A stretch of DNA of 12,766 nt, taken from assembly GCA_036562185.1 (NCBI GenBank), contig DATCKN010000111.1:1-12766 (forward strand), in the 5' to 3' direction. Under the pieces are notes generated by a model, which ran no database searches, was not told the DNA's origin, and was given only the letters and a program-made list of their open reading frames with translations. This DNA is from Thermoclostridium sp036562185. GTDB taxonomy: Bacteria > Bacillota > Clostridia > DSM-8532. Shown here in pieces: positions 1 through 6,172 of the stretch. Each line of letters opens with the position of its first letter. Positions within the stretch are counted from its first letter, which is position 1. Position numbers and translations under genes: made by a program.

Positions 1-81
1 GACCGAAGGAAAGGCGAAGAGAGTTATCGACAAGAGGAATTTGAAATAGCCGGAAGACTAAAATATTATTAAAATTACCTC
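1..81 (+). other. tail of an upstream gene, frame undecided
   Basis: All three forward frames are open from the left edge and stop early. One ends at TAA 70-72 with a peptide tail of about 23 residues ending GRLKYY, and one ends at TAG 47-49 with a basic tail ending VIDKRNLK. The second has codon choices more like the neighbouring genes, while the first uses CGA twice and CTA. Neither tail is long enough to recognise a family. The following promoter begins at 82, so any gene here must end before the tRNA unit. Treat this only as the probable 3' end of something upstream. Confidence 0.25.
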
Positions 82-110
82 TTGACCAAATCGCCATATG
101 GCATTATAAT
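82..110 (+). promoter_or_regulatory. sigma-A type promoter for the tRNA unit
   Basis: TTGACC at 82-87 and a perfect TATAAT at 105-110 are separated by 17 bases, five of six and six of six matches to the vegetative consensus. Initiation is expected near 117, about 18 bases before the first tRNA. This fits strong constitutive expression of the two tRNAs. Confidence 0.85.
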
Positions 111-134
111 AAATCTTGCGTTGCAAAATGACAA

Positions 135-210
135 TCCTCAATAGCTCAGTCGGTAGAGCATGCGGCTGTTAACCGCAGGGTCGTTGGTTCGAGTCCAACT
201 TGAGGAGCCA
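135..210 (+). tRNA. tRNA-Asn (anticodon GTT)
   Basis: This is a 76-base cloverleaf. The acceptor arm TCCTCAA (135-141) pairs with TTGAGGA (200-206), followed by discriminator G and an encoded CCA (208-210). The anticodon stem TGCGG/CCGCA encloses the loop CTGTTAA, placing GTT at 168-170, which reads asparagine codons AAC and AAU. The T arm contains the usual GGTTCGAGTCC. It is the first gene of a two-tRNA transcript, with three bases between it and the next tRNA. Confidence 0.96.
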
Positions 211-213
211 TTA

Positions 214-290
214 GGGCCTTTAGCTCAGTTGGTCAGAGCATCCGGCTCATAACCGGCAGGTCCGGGGTTCGAGTCCCTGAAGGCCCACCA
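214..290 (+). tRNA. tRNA with CAT anticodon, probably tRNA-Ile2 (lysidine-modified) rather than Met
   Basis: This is a 77-base cloverleaf. The acceptor GGGCCTT (214-220) pairs with AAGGCCC (280-286), then discriminator A and encoded CCA. The anticodon loop is CTCATAA with CAT at 248-250. A paired first base (G1-C72) excludes initiator tRNA-fMet. The choice is between elongator Met and the AUA-reading Ile2, whose C34 is changed to lysidine by TilS. The acceptor with C4 and C5 followed by TT, the start TTTAGCTCAGTTGG and the loop CTCATAA match my recollection of Bacillus subtilis tRNA-Ile2. The B. subtilis elongator Met has a TTCATAC loop. The lowest anticodon-stem position is a T-C mismatch. 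That it is a CAT tRNA is certain; the Ile2 identity is inference. Confidence 0.93.
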
Positions 291-297
291 GATTGAT

Positions 298-338
298 AAA
301 TCCGAATCTTTTCTGAACAGATTCGGATTTTTCTGTTT
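298..338 (+). terminator. intrinsic terminator of the tRNA unit
   Basis: A 12-bp stem, AAATCCGAATCT (298-309) with AGATTCGGATTT (319-330), has a 9-base loop and runs into TTCTGTTT. It lies 7 bases after the CCA of the second tRNA and closes the two-tRNA transcript. Confidence 0.85.
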
Positions 339-655
339 ATTAACGGCCTTCATGTCTGAGTAATTTCGGTTTTGCTGTTCTGTTTGATTTACATATAACA
401 ATGTAATACCGGATTTAAGGAAGCAACATATGTGTTGAACCTGAATCACCCGGAGATTACGCTTTACTGGAAGTCCTGCAATTATGCCGGGATATCGCTC
501 TTAAGACCCATGTATTGAATATCTCTTGCTTCCTGAGAGTGGTGTCGAAAGCTTCTTGATCCTGTTCCTGATTGAACTTCGTTTTTCGAAAATCTAAATT
601 ATACACAGCATCACTTTACCCTGGCAAAGAAAGCCGCAGGTATCCTGAAAACGGA
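339..655. other. gene-free stretch
   Basis: No supported gene lies between the tRNA terminator and the trmK promoter. A forward frame is open without a start codon or ribosome binding site from about 427 to the TGA at 557-559 (peptide core GDYALLEVLQLCRDIALK). It resembles no family I recognise and could be chance or a decayed gene remnant. A short TTCG-T5-CGAA hairpin lies near 577-590, without a following T run. Confidence 0.4.
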
Positions 656-683
656 TTGAATTATAAGGGTATTGCGGTATAAA
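656..683 (+). promoter_or_regulatory. candidate promoter for trmK-nif3
   Basis: TTGAAT (656-661) and TATAAA (678-683) are separated by 16 bases. The matches are good but not perfect, and AT-rich sequence around 685-715 offers alternatives. Use of this promoter would give a leader of about 100 bases before trmK. Confidence 0.45.
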
Positions 684-734
684 AAAATATGTATACAATA
701 ATATTATGGCTTAATTAAAAATGCAACCCTCTGG

Positions 735-759
735 CTGGGGACAATTACATACTTCCCAG
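735..759 (+). promoter_or_regulatory. hairpin in the trmK leader
   Basis: CTGGGGA (735-741) can pair with TTCCCAG (753-759), seven pairs including one G-U, around an 11-base loop. It sits 35 bases before the trmK start and has no T run, so it is not a terminator. It may be a leader structure or chance. No known riboswitch class was recognised. Confidence 0.25.
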
Positions 760-794
760 AATGATATCAGACCGATTTTTCAAGGAGAGATTTA

Positions 795-1496
795 ATGGTT
801 AGCGTAAGAAGCAGGTTGCTTAAAATAGCTTCAATGGCCGGTAAATGCAAAAAACCTGCAGATATCGGAACAGATCATGCTTATGTCCCCATATACATGG
901 TACAATCGGGTATGTGCAGTTCGGCAGTGGCAACCGATATCAGGAAAGGGCCGCTGCAAAAGGCCCGAAAAAACATAGAAAAATACCAGCTGTCCGAAAG
1001 AATAGATCTTCGGCTGGGAGAGGGAATGAAACCCATAAAGGAAAATGAATGTGATGTATTCATTATAGCAGGCATGGGTGGCGTAGTTATTACCGAAATC
1101 CTCGAAGAATCCATAGAAAAGGCCAAAAAGGCTGATGCTCTTATTTTACAGCCCGCGTATTATGATGAAGTTTTACGTGAATATCTTTTAAAGGAAGGGT
1201 TCTGCATTGAAACCGAATCTCTGGTTAGGGATGAAGGAAGAATATATACGGTAATACGGGCGTACTATGATGGGACGGTACGCAGCGATGATGATTTATA
1301 CTATCATATTGGAAGGGCATTGTTCGAAAGAAAAGATCCTTTGCTAAGCGATTTTTTGAAAAGGCGTATAGGAATACAGTCAAAAATAGTGGATGGCATG
1401 GGAAAATCGGTTAAGTGCGATGAACAGACCTATTTGAAGGAATATAATCTTCTTATGAAAATGAAAAAGGCTTTTGAAGATTATTTTATGATTTAA
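795..1496 (+). CDS. trmK: tRNA (adenine(22)-N1)-methyltransferase TrmK
   Basis: The 233-residue product is the usual length for TrmK, the cytosolic enzyme that uses S-adenosylmethionine to methylate N1 of A22 in the D-loop region of tRNA. The SAM-binding motif I reads DIGTDHAYVP at residues 23-32, a family hallmark. The motif IIAGMGG is at residues 90-96, and LQP followed by LREYLLKEGF comes soon after. The C-terminal part is a charged helical region as in the family. ATG at 795 is preceded by AAGGAGAG at 782-789. The next gene begins 37 bases after the stop, so the two are probably co-transcribed. In many Firmicutes trmK is paired with a Nif3-family gene, as here. Confidence 0.95.
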   Translation: MVSVRSRLLKIASMAGKCKKPADIGTDHAYVPIYMVQSGMCSSAVATDIRKGPLQKARKNIEKYQLSERIDLRLGEGMKPIKENECDVFIIAGMGGVVITEILEESIEKAKKADALILQPAYYDEVLREYLLKEGFCIETESLVRDEGRIYTVIRAYYDGTVRSDDDLYYHIGRALFERKDPLLSDFLKRRIGIQSKIVDGMGKSVKCDEQTYLKEYNLLMKMKKAFEDYFMI

Positions 1497-1518
1497 GTCC
1501 CATAAAACAACTCATTGC

Positions 1519-1529
1519 AAGGATGTGAT
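1519..1529 (+). promoter_or_regulatory. ribosome binding site that points to a TTG start for the Nif3 gene
   Basis: AAGGATGTGAT matches AAGGAGGTGAT, the complement of the 16S rRNA tail, at 10 of 11 positions. It covers the GTG at 1525 and part of the ATG at 1528, so neither is likely to be the start. The TTG at 1534 lies at a normal distance downstream. Confidence 0.7.
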
Positions 1530-1533
1530 GATT

Positions 1534-2634
1534 TTGAAGTGCAAGGATATTATCAGTTTCCTGGAACAGGAAGCACCGTTAAGATTGCAGGAGGATTATG
1601 ACAATTCAGGCCTTCAGTGGGGTGATCCTGAAAGTTTCGTTCAAAAGGTACTGGTCTGCCTTGATTTTACCCAGGATGCACTGCATGATGCGGTAAAGAA
1701 TCAGGTTCAGATGGTTATATCCCACCATCCGGTATTGTTCAGACCGCTAAAATCGGTTAATACCGGCACAGGAAAAGGTGCTATGCTCGCTGGCTGTATA
1801 AGGAGCAATATCAGCGTTTATTCCATGCATACAAATTTTGATATAGCCGATAACGGACTGAATGATTACCTTGCGAAAGCCCTCGGTTTACAAAACATAA
1901 CCGGGCTGAAGGCTCATTGCCGGGATGAACTGTATAAGCTGGTTGTATTTGTGCCCGAAGACAGCCTCGAAAAGGTTCAAAAAGCGGTTTTCAGCGCAGG
2001 GGCCGGATGGATAGGCAATTACAGTGATTGCAGCTTTTCTGCTAAAGGCAGCGGGACATTCAGACCGCAGGAAGGAACAAATCCGTATATAGGTCAGGCG
2101 GGTGTGTTTGAAACTGTAACTGAGTTCCGTCTTGAAACAGTTGTGCCAAAGGCCGGATTAAAAGATGTCATTAAAAGTATGCTCGAAGCTCATCCGTATG
2201 AGGAAGTGGCATATGATATTTACCGCGTTGAACAATACGGTCATGAATATAGTTTAGGCAAAGTGGGAAGTCTGAAAGATAAGCTTAATGCTGACGAGTT
2301 TGTTTCATTGGTTAAGGAAAAACTGAATGTGCCTTATGTCCGCACCGTGGGTAATTTTCCGGATAAAGAGATTCAAAAAGTTGCAGTATTTTGCGGAAGT
2401 TTCGACGGCGATGTAAAAGCAATAAAAGAAAAAAAGGCGGATGCACTGATTACAGGTGATCTTAAATACCATACCGCACAGGAGCTTGAAGAGGCAGGAA
2501 TTTTCACTGTGGATGCAGGGCATTATCATACCGAAAAATTGTTTGTCATGGCAATTTCTGATATGTTGAAAAACAAGTTCAAAGATGTTATAATCATTGA
2601 GCATTACGGACATGACGTTTTTGATTATAGATAA
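1534..2634 (+). CDS. Nif3/YqfO-family dinuclear metal-binding protein (GTP cyclohydrolase 1 type 2 homolog)
   Basis: With the TTG start the product has 366 residues and begins MKCKDIISFLEQ. In-frame GTG 1525 and ATG 1528 would add three or two residues but overlap the ribosome binding site. The two Nif3 halves carry the conserved metal ligands: SHH at about 63-65, MHTNFD at 98-103, GDLKYH at 308-313 and DAGHYHTE at 327-334. Between them, at about 128-234, is the CutA/PII-like insertion (starting DELYKLVVFVPED, ending EAHPYEEVAYDIYRVE). This insertion separates the long YqfO type from short Nif3 proteins. The family binds two metal ions. Its cellular reaction is not settled, and the GTP cyclohydrolase label comes from weak homologous evidence. 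It lies downstream of trmK and upstream of rnpB, with no terminator seen before rnpB. Confidence 0.92.
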   Translation: MKCKDIISFLEQEAPLRLQEDYDNSGLQWGDPESFVQKVLVCLDFTQDALHDAVKNQVQMVISHHPVLFRPLKSVNTGTGKGAMLAGCIRSNISVYSMHTNFDIADNGLNDYLAKALGLQNITGLKAHCRDELYKLVVFVPEDSLEKVQKAVFSAGAGWIGNYSDCSFSAKGSGTFRPQEGTNPYIGQAGVFETVTEFRLETVVPKAGLKDVIKSMLEAHPYEEVAYDIYRVEQYGHEYSLGKVGSLKDKLNADEFVSLVKEKLNVPYVRTVGNFPDKEIQKVAVFCGSFDGDVKAIKEKKADALITGDLKYHTAQELEEAGIFTVDAGHYHTEKLFVMAISDMLKNKFKDVIIIEHYGHDVFDYR

Positions 2635-2679
2635 AGCTTATGTCCATGTTATTGATGGGATCGTAACTAAAAATATCAG

Positions 2680-2685
2680 TATAAA
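2680..2685 (+). promoter_or_regulatory. -10 element of rnpB
   Basis: TATAAA lies six bases before the 5' strand of the RNase P RNA P1 helix, the right distance for the mature 5' end to be the transcription start. No good -35 box is found 17 bases upstream; TTGATG at 2652-2657 is 22 bases away. The promoter therefore appears to depend on the -10 element, or transcription may also enter from nif3. Confidence 0.5.
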
Positions 2686-2690
2686 ACTAC

Positions 2691-3046
2691 ATATTGAGTA
2701 AGTCAGATGATCGCGGGTACAGTGCCGAAAGGCCGTACACGAGGAAAGTCCGGGCTCCATAGGGCAGGGTGCCGGGTAACTCCCGGTCAAGGCGACTTGA
2801 AGGAAAGTGCAACAGAAATAAACCGCCTTATGGTTTACCATAAGGTAAGGGTGGAAAGGCGAGGTAAGAGCTCACCGGTTTCCTGGCGACAGGAAACGCT
2901 CTGTAAACCCCACCTGGAGCAACACCGCAAAAGAGGACATATTGGTTGCCCGCCAGTCCTCAGAGGTGGCTTGAGCCATGTAGAAATACATGGCCTAGAT
3001 AGATGATCATCGAATACAGAACCCGGCTTACAGACTTGCTCAATAT
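2691..3046 (+). ncRNA. rnpB: RNase P RNA, bacterial type A
   Basis: This is the catalytic RNA of RNase P, which removes 5' leaders from pre-tRNAs. The conserved block GAGGAAAGTCCGGGCTCC lies at 2741-2758, and ACAGAACCCGGCTTA at 3016-3030 is its 3' counterpart. The ends pair as a long P1 helix: ATATTGAGTAAGTC (2691-2704) with GACTTGCTCAATAT (3033-3046), 14 pairs with one G-U. P15 is GAGGAC (2933-2938) with GTCCTC (2956-2961), and its loop holds the GGT at 2944-2946 expected to pair with the tRNA CCA end. The string GCTTGAGCC...GGCCTAGAT and the overall order resemble Escherichia coli RNase P RNA, so the type is A, not the Bacillus B type. Protein-like open frames across this region are shadows. 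Confidence 0.97.
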
Positions 3047-3049
3047 TAA

Positions 3050-3078
3050 AAAGCCCGGAGAAATCCGGGCTTTAATTA
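3050..3078 (+). terminator. intrinsic terminator of rnpB
   Basis: AAAGCCCGGA (3050-3059), a GAAA tetraloop (3060-3063) and TCCGGGCTTT (3064-3073) form a perfect 10-bp hairpin ending in TTTAATTAT. It starts four bases after the P1 helix. Confidence 0.9.
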
Positions 3079-3519
3079 TGCGTTTTTGTACTATATATTG
3101 CGTTCAGATACATATTGCATATATTTAATTTGATATGAAATATTATGCCAACCAAAGCATTTACTGCTTAATAAACTATATAAATAGGCATTTGCAGAAG
3201 TGATGTTTATAAAATTGCTTTACAGGCGGAGCTTTTATTATGCTTTTATACAATATTGCTTACCAGCATCGATTAAGGTCAATATACAAACTTTCTGAAA
3301 GAAGCATATATGACACGGGATGGATATAAATGTAAATGCCGTTTCTTTTCGTTTAACCTTACGTCTCATACTGACACAATATACTTGATTCTTTTCCGTT
3401 TCTGTTTGTTTTTTGGTATATAAACATTTTGACAGGAAAACTAAGGATTTTTTCATATTGATGGCGTTCGTTTTTGTCCTGGATGCACGGGTCTGGTACA
3501 AATTAGTTATTCTGCATGG
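3079..3519. other. gene-free AT-rich stretch
   Basis: No supported gene was found. A minus-strand open frame at 3238-3528 would begin with GTG inside the operator palindrome, has no ribosome binding site, and its Lys/Cys-rich composition resembles no known protein. TTGACA at 3429-3434 has only a poor -10 (CATATT, 19 bases on). Confidence 0.4.
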
Positions 3520-3564
3520 TTTAATCACTTGATTAAATCATTTGGATAAATCACTTGATTAATT
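3520..3564. promoter_or_regulatory. tandem palindromic operator upstream of the tetR gene
   Basis: TTTAATCA-CT-TGATTAAA at 3520-3537 has perfect 8-base arms. The core AATCACTTGATTAA recurs at 3549-3562, giving a second, slightly imperfect palindrome with its centre 26 bases further on. The pair overlaps the candidate promoter and lies some 150 bases before the TetR-family start. This is the position and symmetry expected of an autorepressor's binding sites. Binding by this particular TetR protein is inferred. Confidence 0.65.
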
Positions 3565-3586
3565 TGCCTGATTATATTAATATAAA
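3555..3586 (+). promoter_or_regulatory. candidate promoter of the tetR-lnt operon
   Basis: TTGATT at 3555-3560 lies inside the second palindrome. Possible -10 boxes are TTAATA at 3577-3582 (16-base spacing) and TATAAA at 3581-3586 (20-base spacing). The AT-rich sequence leaves the exact choice open. The leader to the tetR start would be about 130 bases. Confidence 0.4.
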
Positions 3587-3703
3587 TAAAAGGAACTGAA
3601 TCCATTATTATGCAACGAAGAAATCAATGCCGGCAGGCTTGCTATCAGTAATAATGAGATTCGGAGAACAAGTAGGAGAAATGGAGATTTAGCTGTACTT
3701 ATC

Positions 3704-3712
3704 AGGGAGGTG
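3704..3712 (+). promoter_or_regulatory. ribosome binding site deciding the tetR start
   Basis: AGGGAGGTG is a near-perfect Shine-Dalgarno sequence. It contains the GTG at 3710 that would otherwise be the first start codon. The next in-frame start, TTG at 3719, has an 8-base spacing from GGAGG. Confidence 0.75.
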
Positions 3713-3718
3713 CCAGAC

Positions 3719-4288
3719 TTGACGACAGAAGAAAAAATCATCATGGCAGCGATAAGCTGTATCGAAAAATACGGGATCGACAAGACTACGATTCGTAGAA
3801 TCGGCCAGGAGGCCGGGGTAAACAGCGCGGCGATCAGTTATTATTTCAGGAGTAAAGACACGCTTATAAGGCGGGCGCTGGAAATTGCGCTTGATAATGC
3901 GTTCGATATGGAAAACTTTAAGGACAGCGTTGGCCTTCCGATCAACGAGCGGCTGGTTTCTGTCATGGAAGGCATGACCGTTGGTTCGATAAAATTTCCG
4001 AACCTGACGCGCGCTTTAATATCGGGTCTTTTGACATCAACGGATGGCGATGCCCCGGTTGTCAGGAAACTCCACGGGTTTCTCGGCAAGCTGCAGGACG
4101 AGATCGTTGAAGCCCGGCCGGAGAAAAGCAGGGCTGAAATAAAAAGGATTCTCATGCAGCTGTCATGTGCGACCTTCTTATTCCCGGGTATTTACCAGCA
4201 GTTTTTTAGAGGCTTTCCTGAAATCGACCTGACCGATGATGCGACGAGAAGCGAGTATATCCGGGAACTCGTAAATAAACTTTTATAA
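3719..4288 (+). CDS. TetR/AcrR-family transcriptional regulator
   Basis: With the TTG start the product has 189 residues, normal for the family. The N-terminal DNA-binding domain ends in the typical helix-turn-helix at about 23-49, with the family pattern TTIRRIGQEAGVNSAAISYYF followed by KDTL. The rest is a ligand-binding and dimerisation domain whose sequence does not reveal the effector. The gene is followed after 15 bases by the acyltransferase-like gene and shares its G+C-rich codon choice, so the two form an operon. By analogy with the family it probably represses its own operon through the palindromes upstream, with release by an unknown small molecule, perhaps a lipid or envelope-active compound. 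The last points are inference. Confidence 0.9.
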   Translation: MTTEEKIIMAAISCIEKYGIDKTTIRRIGQEAGVNSAAISYYFRSKDTLIRRALEIALDNAFDMENFKDSVGLPINERLVSVMEGMTVGSIKFPNLTRALISGLLTSTDGDAPVVRKLHGFLGKLQDEIVEARPEKSRAEIKRILMQLSCATFLFPGIYQQFFRGFPEIDLTDDATRSEYIRELVNKLL

Positions 4289-4303
4289 AAAGGAGTGGAA
4301 ACA

Positions 4304-5749
4304 GTGAAAAGAAACTACGGCTTTTTAATTAATCTTGCCGGAATCGCCGGTTCGGCGCTCATTTTTTTCATCGGCTGGGAATACAATATCCCGGCGGCGG
4401 TGTGGATTGCATTCCCACTGCTTATTTATTCCTTCAGACATGCAGATAAATGGTACAAAACGCTTTTTTTCATTCCCATCATGGTTATCGCGCGGTTTTT
4501 CAGCATCAACGGCGGATGGGACATGGGGCTTCCTCTGACCGTAACATTTGCTGTTGTAGTCTGTCTCCCGCTTATCCTGTCGATTTACCTCGATAGGATC
4601 TTTTCCCGCCGGATGGGAGTGTTCCCTGCAATGTTCGTATTCCCCGTTACATACGTTGTTTTTGACTATCTGCTCATATTTGCGAACCTCGGCATGACGT
4701 TTTCTATTGCGTACAGCCAGTGCACTTTCCTGCCGCTCGTTCAGTCGGCATCCCTCTTCGGCAGTTGGTTTGTCGAATTCATAGTGCTGTGGTTTGCACC
4801 TGTGGCCGTGCTCGCGTTTGAGAATATCACACAGCTTGAAACAGTGAAGAAACCGATTTCCGTATTTGGCATCGTACTTGCTGCCGTCATGGTTTTCGGG
4901 TGGGCACGGCTCGCGTTTGACAAGCCGAAGAGCCCGACTGTACGCATCGCATCGATAACCGAAGCCCATGACCGGGACTATTGGGCCATCACGGACGCCG
5001 GCACACCTGAAGCGGACGCGGAAGCAAATAAGCCCATAATGGCGAAAATTCAGGATAACCTTTTTGCGTCGAGCCAGAAGGCTGCCGATTACGGGGCAAA
5101 GATCATCTTCTGGAGCGAGGGGAACTGCCCGATTTATGAGGACGATTTCGACGCGTTTGTTGCAAGAGCCAGGTCGTTTGCGAAAGATAACGGAGTGTAC
5201 TTTATGCCGGCTGTTGTTAATCTCCTTTATGGAGAGACAAAGAACATGAACCTGGCCATAATGATCAATCCTGACGGGGAGGTTGAATTCAGGTACGAAA
5301 AAACTATATCATGGTACCCATCCGATTCCGACGGCGTTATTCCTGTCATTGACACACCTTACGGGAGGATTTCGACGGCGATTTGTTTTGATAACGACTA
5401 CCCGATGCTGGTTTCACAGGCTAAAAACTCCGACATAATGCTAATCCCCGCATTTGATACGAAGAAAATCGATGACTTCCATACTCGCGTGGCTTTTCTG
5501 CGCGGCATCGAAAACGGTTATTCCACTGTCAGGCAGTCCAATAAGGGCTCAAGCATTTCGGCCGATTACCTCGGCAATACGCTGACATATCAGAATTATT
5601 TCAGGACGGAAGACCGTGTTATGATAAGCGACGTGCCGGTGCGCGGCAAAACAACGCTGTACGGCCTCACGGGCGAAATATTTCTATGGCTCGACTTCGC
5701 TGCTTTTATTGCCCTGATTATTTTTTCCATAGGAAACGTACACAGATAG
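4304..5749 (+). CDS. apolipoprotein N-acyltransferase-like membrane protein (nitrilase superfamily)
   Basis: The product has 481 residues from GTG 4304. The GTG at 4295 lies inside the AAAAGGAGTGG ribosome binding site. About seven hydrophobic segments lie in residues 8-204, then a carbon-nitrogen hydrolase domain at about 210-450, then a last membrane helix at about 460-478 preceded by TTLYGLTGEIFLWL, the layout of Lnt. The Glu-Lys-Cys triad is intact: E272 in WSEGNCP, K333 in YEKTISWYP, C361 in STAICFDNDYP. Lnt transfers a third acyl chain from phospholipid to the N-terminal cysteine of lipoproteins on the outer face of the membrane. Low-GC Firmicutes generally lack canonical Lnt and use other systems (LnsAB, Lit), so the true substrate here may differ. 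It is co-transcribed with the TetR-family gene. A line of this gene (4861-4920) has 34 of 60 G or C. Confidence 0.85.
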   Translation: MKRNYGFLINLAGIAGSALIFFIGWEYNIPAAVWIAFPLLIYSFRHADKWYKTLFFIPIMVIARFFSINGGWDMGLPLTVTFAVVVCLPLILSIYLDRIFSRRMGVFPAMFVFPVTYVVFDYLLIFANLGMTFSIAYSQCTFLPLVQSASLFGSWFVEFIVLWFAPVAVLAFENITQLETVKKPISVFGIVLAAVMVFGWARLAFDKPKSPTVRIASITEAHDRDYWAITDAGTPEADAEANKPIMAKIQDNLFASSQKAADYGAKIIFWSEGNCPIYEDDFDAFVARARSFAKDNGVYFMPAVVNLLYGETKNMNLAIMINPDGEVEFRYEKTISWYPSDSDGVIPVIDTPYGRISTAICFDNDYPMLVSQAKNSDIMLIPAFDTKKIDDFHTRVAFLRGIENGYSTVRQSNKGSSISADYLGNTLTYQNYFRTEDRVMISDVPVRGKTTLYGLTGEIFLWLDFAAFIALIIFSIGNVHR

Positions 5750-5784
5750 AGATTTCATACTGATCTGCCGACAGGCGCAGTAAA

Positions 5785-5812
5785 AGCCGGTCCATCAGGG
5801 CCGGCTCTTATT
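5785..5812 (+). terminator. probable terminator of the tetR-lnt operon
   Basis: AGCCGGTCC (5785-5793) pairs with GGGCCGGCT (5798-5806), nine pairs with one G-U, around the loop ATCA. It is followed by CTTATT, a poor T run. It lies 36 bases after the lnt-like stop. Confidence 0.65.
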
Positions 5813-6124
5813 GCTTCAACCCCATTTAATCATCACAAGCGTCAGCCGCATGACAATAAGCATCATGGCCGGAGTATGGTTATGATAACTGTTCAATTAA
5901 AGCAGGAATTCTGCGTTTCTCCTGATTAAGAATCAAAAATATTGCTATCCGTCCTGTCATTTATGCTTTTGTGAAAATATCGTAAAAGTTGTTGATAGGA
6001 TTTTTGTGGTGTTTTAAGTTAAAAGATGCTGCAATAACATTCTTTTTATGGAGTTTATGAAAAAACGAAATTACAGTTCAAATATTGTTCAATTATATCC
6101 TGGTGGCGACATAATTGTAAATAT
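5813..6124. other. gene-free stretch
   Basis: No supported gene was found. A 27-codon frame from ATG 6048 (peptide start MEFMKKRNYSSN) lacks a well-placed ribosome binding site. An imperfect hairpin can form between CAGGA and TCCTG near 5902-5925, without a T run. Confidence 0.35.
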
Positions 6125-6168
6125 ATACTAACAATAGTATTGACATACAAATAAAAGCATGATAATTT
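6125..6168 (+). promoter_or_regulatory. promoter-like sequence with an adjoining inverted repeat
   Basis: A perfect TTGACA lies at 6140-6145. The -10 is either GATAAT at 6161-6166 (15-base spacing) or the extended form TG-A-TAATTT ending at 6168 (17-base spacing). Just upstream and overlapping by one base, ATACTA-ACAA-TAGTAT (6125-6140) is a perfect 6-bp inverted repeat that could be an operator. The nearest downstream gene is about 400 bases away, beyond a terminator. Confidence 0.5.
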
Positions 6169-6172
6169 ATAA

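Noticed and set aside
225..449. Minus-strand 74-codon open frame across the second tRNA and terminator
   Set aside because: Its C-terminal part (RDSNPGPAGYEPDALTN) is the familiar translation of an antisense tRNA; no ribosome binding site.
2707..3006. 99-codon forward frame
   Set aside because: Lies wholly inside the RNase P RNA, whose conserved structure explains the sequence.
3238..3528. Minus-strand 96-codon frame in the gene-free stretch
   Set aside because: GTG start lies in the operator palindrome with no ribosome binding site, and the protein resembles nothing known.
4325..4969. Minus-strand 214-codon frame opposite the lnt-like gene
   Set aside because: The forward frame has clear family motifs and a ribosome binding site. 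The reverse frame is a G+C-driven shadow rich in Arg, His and Lys.
6048..6131. 27-codon frame starting MEFMKKRNYSSN
   Set aside because: No ribosome binding site before ATG 6048, and GGAG is too close to ATG 6057; too short for family evidence.
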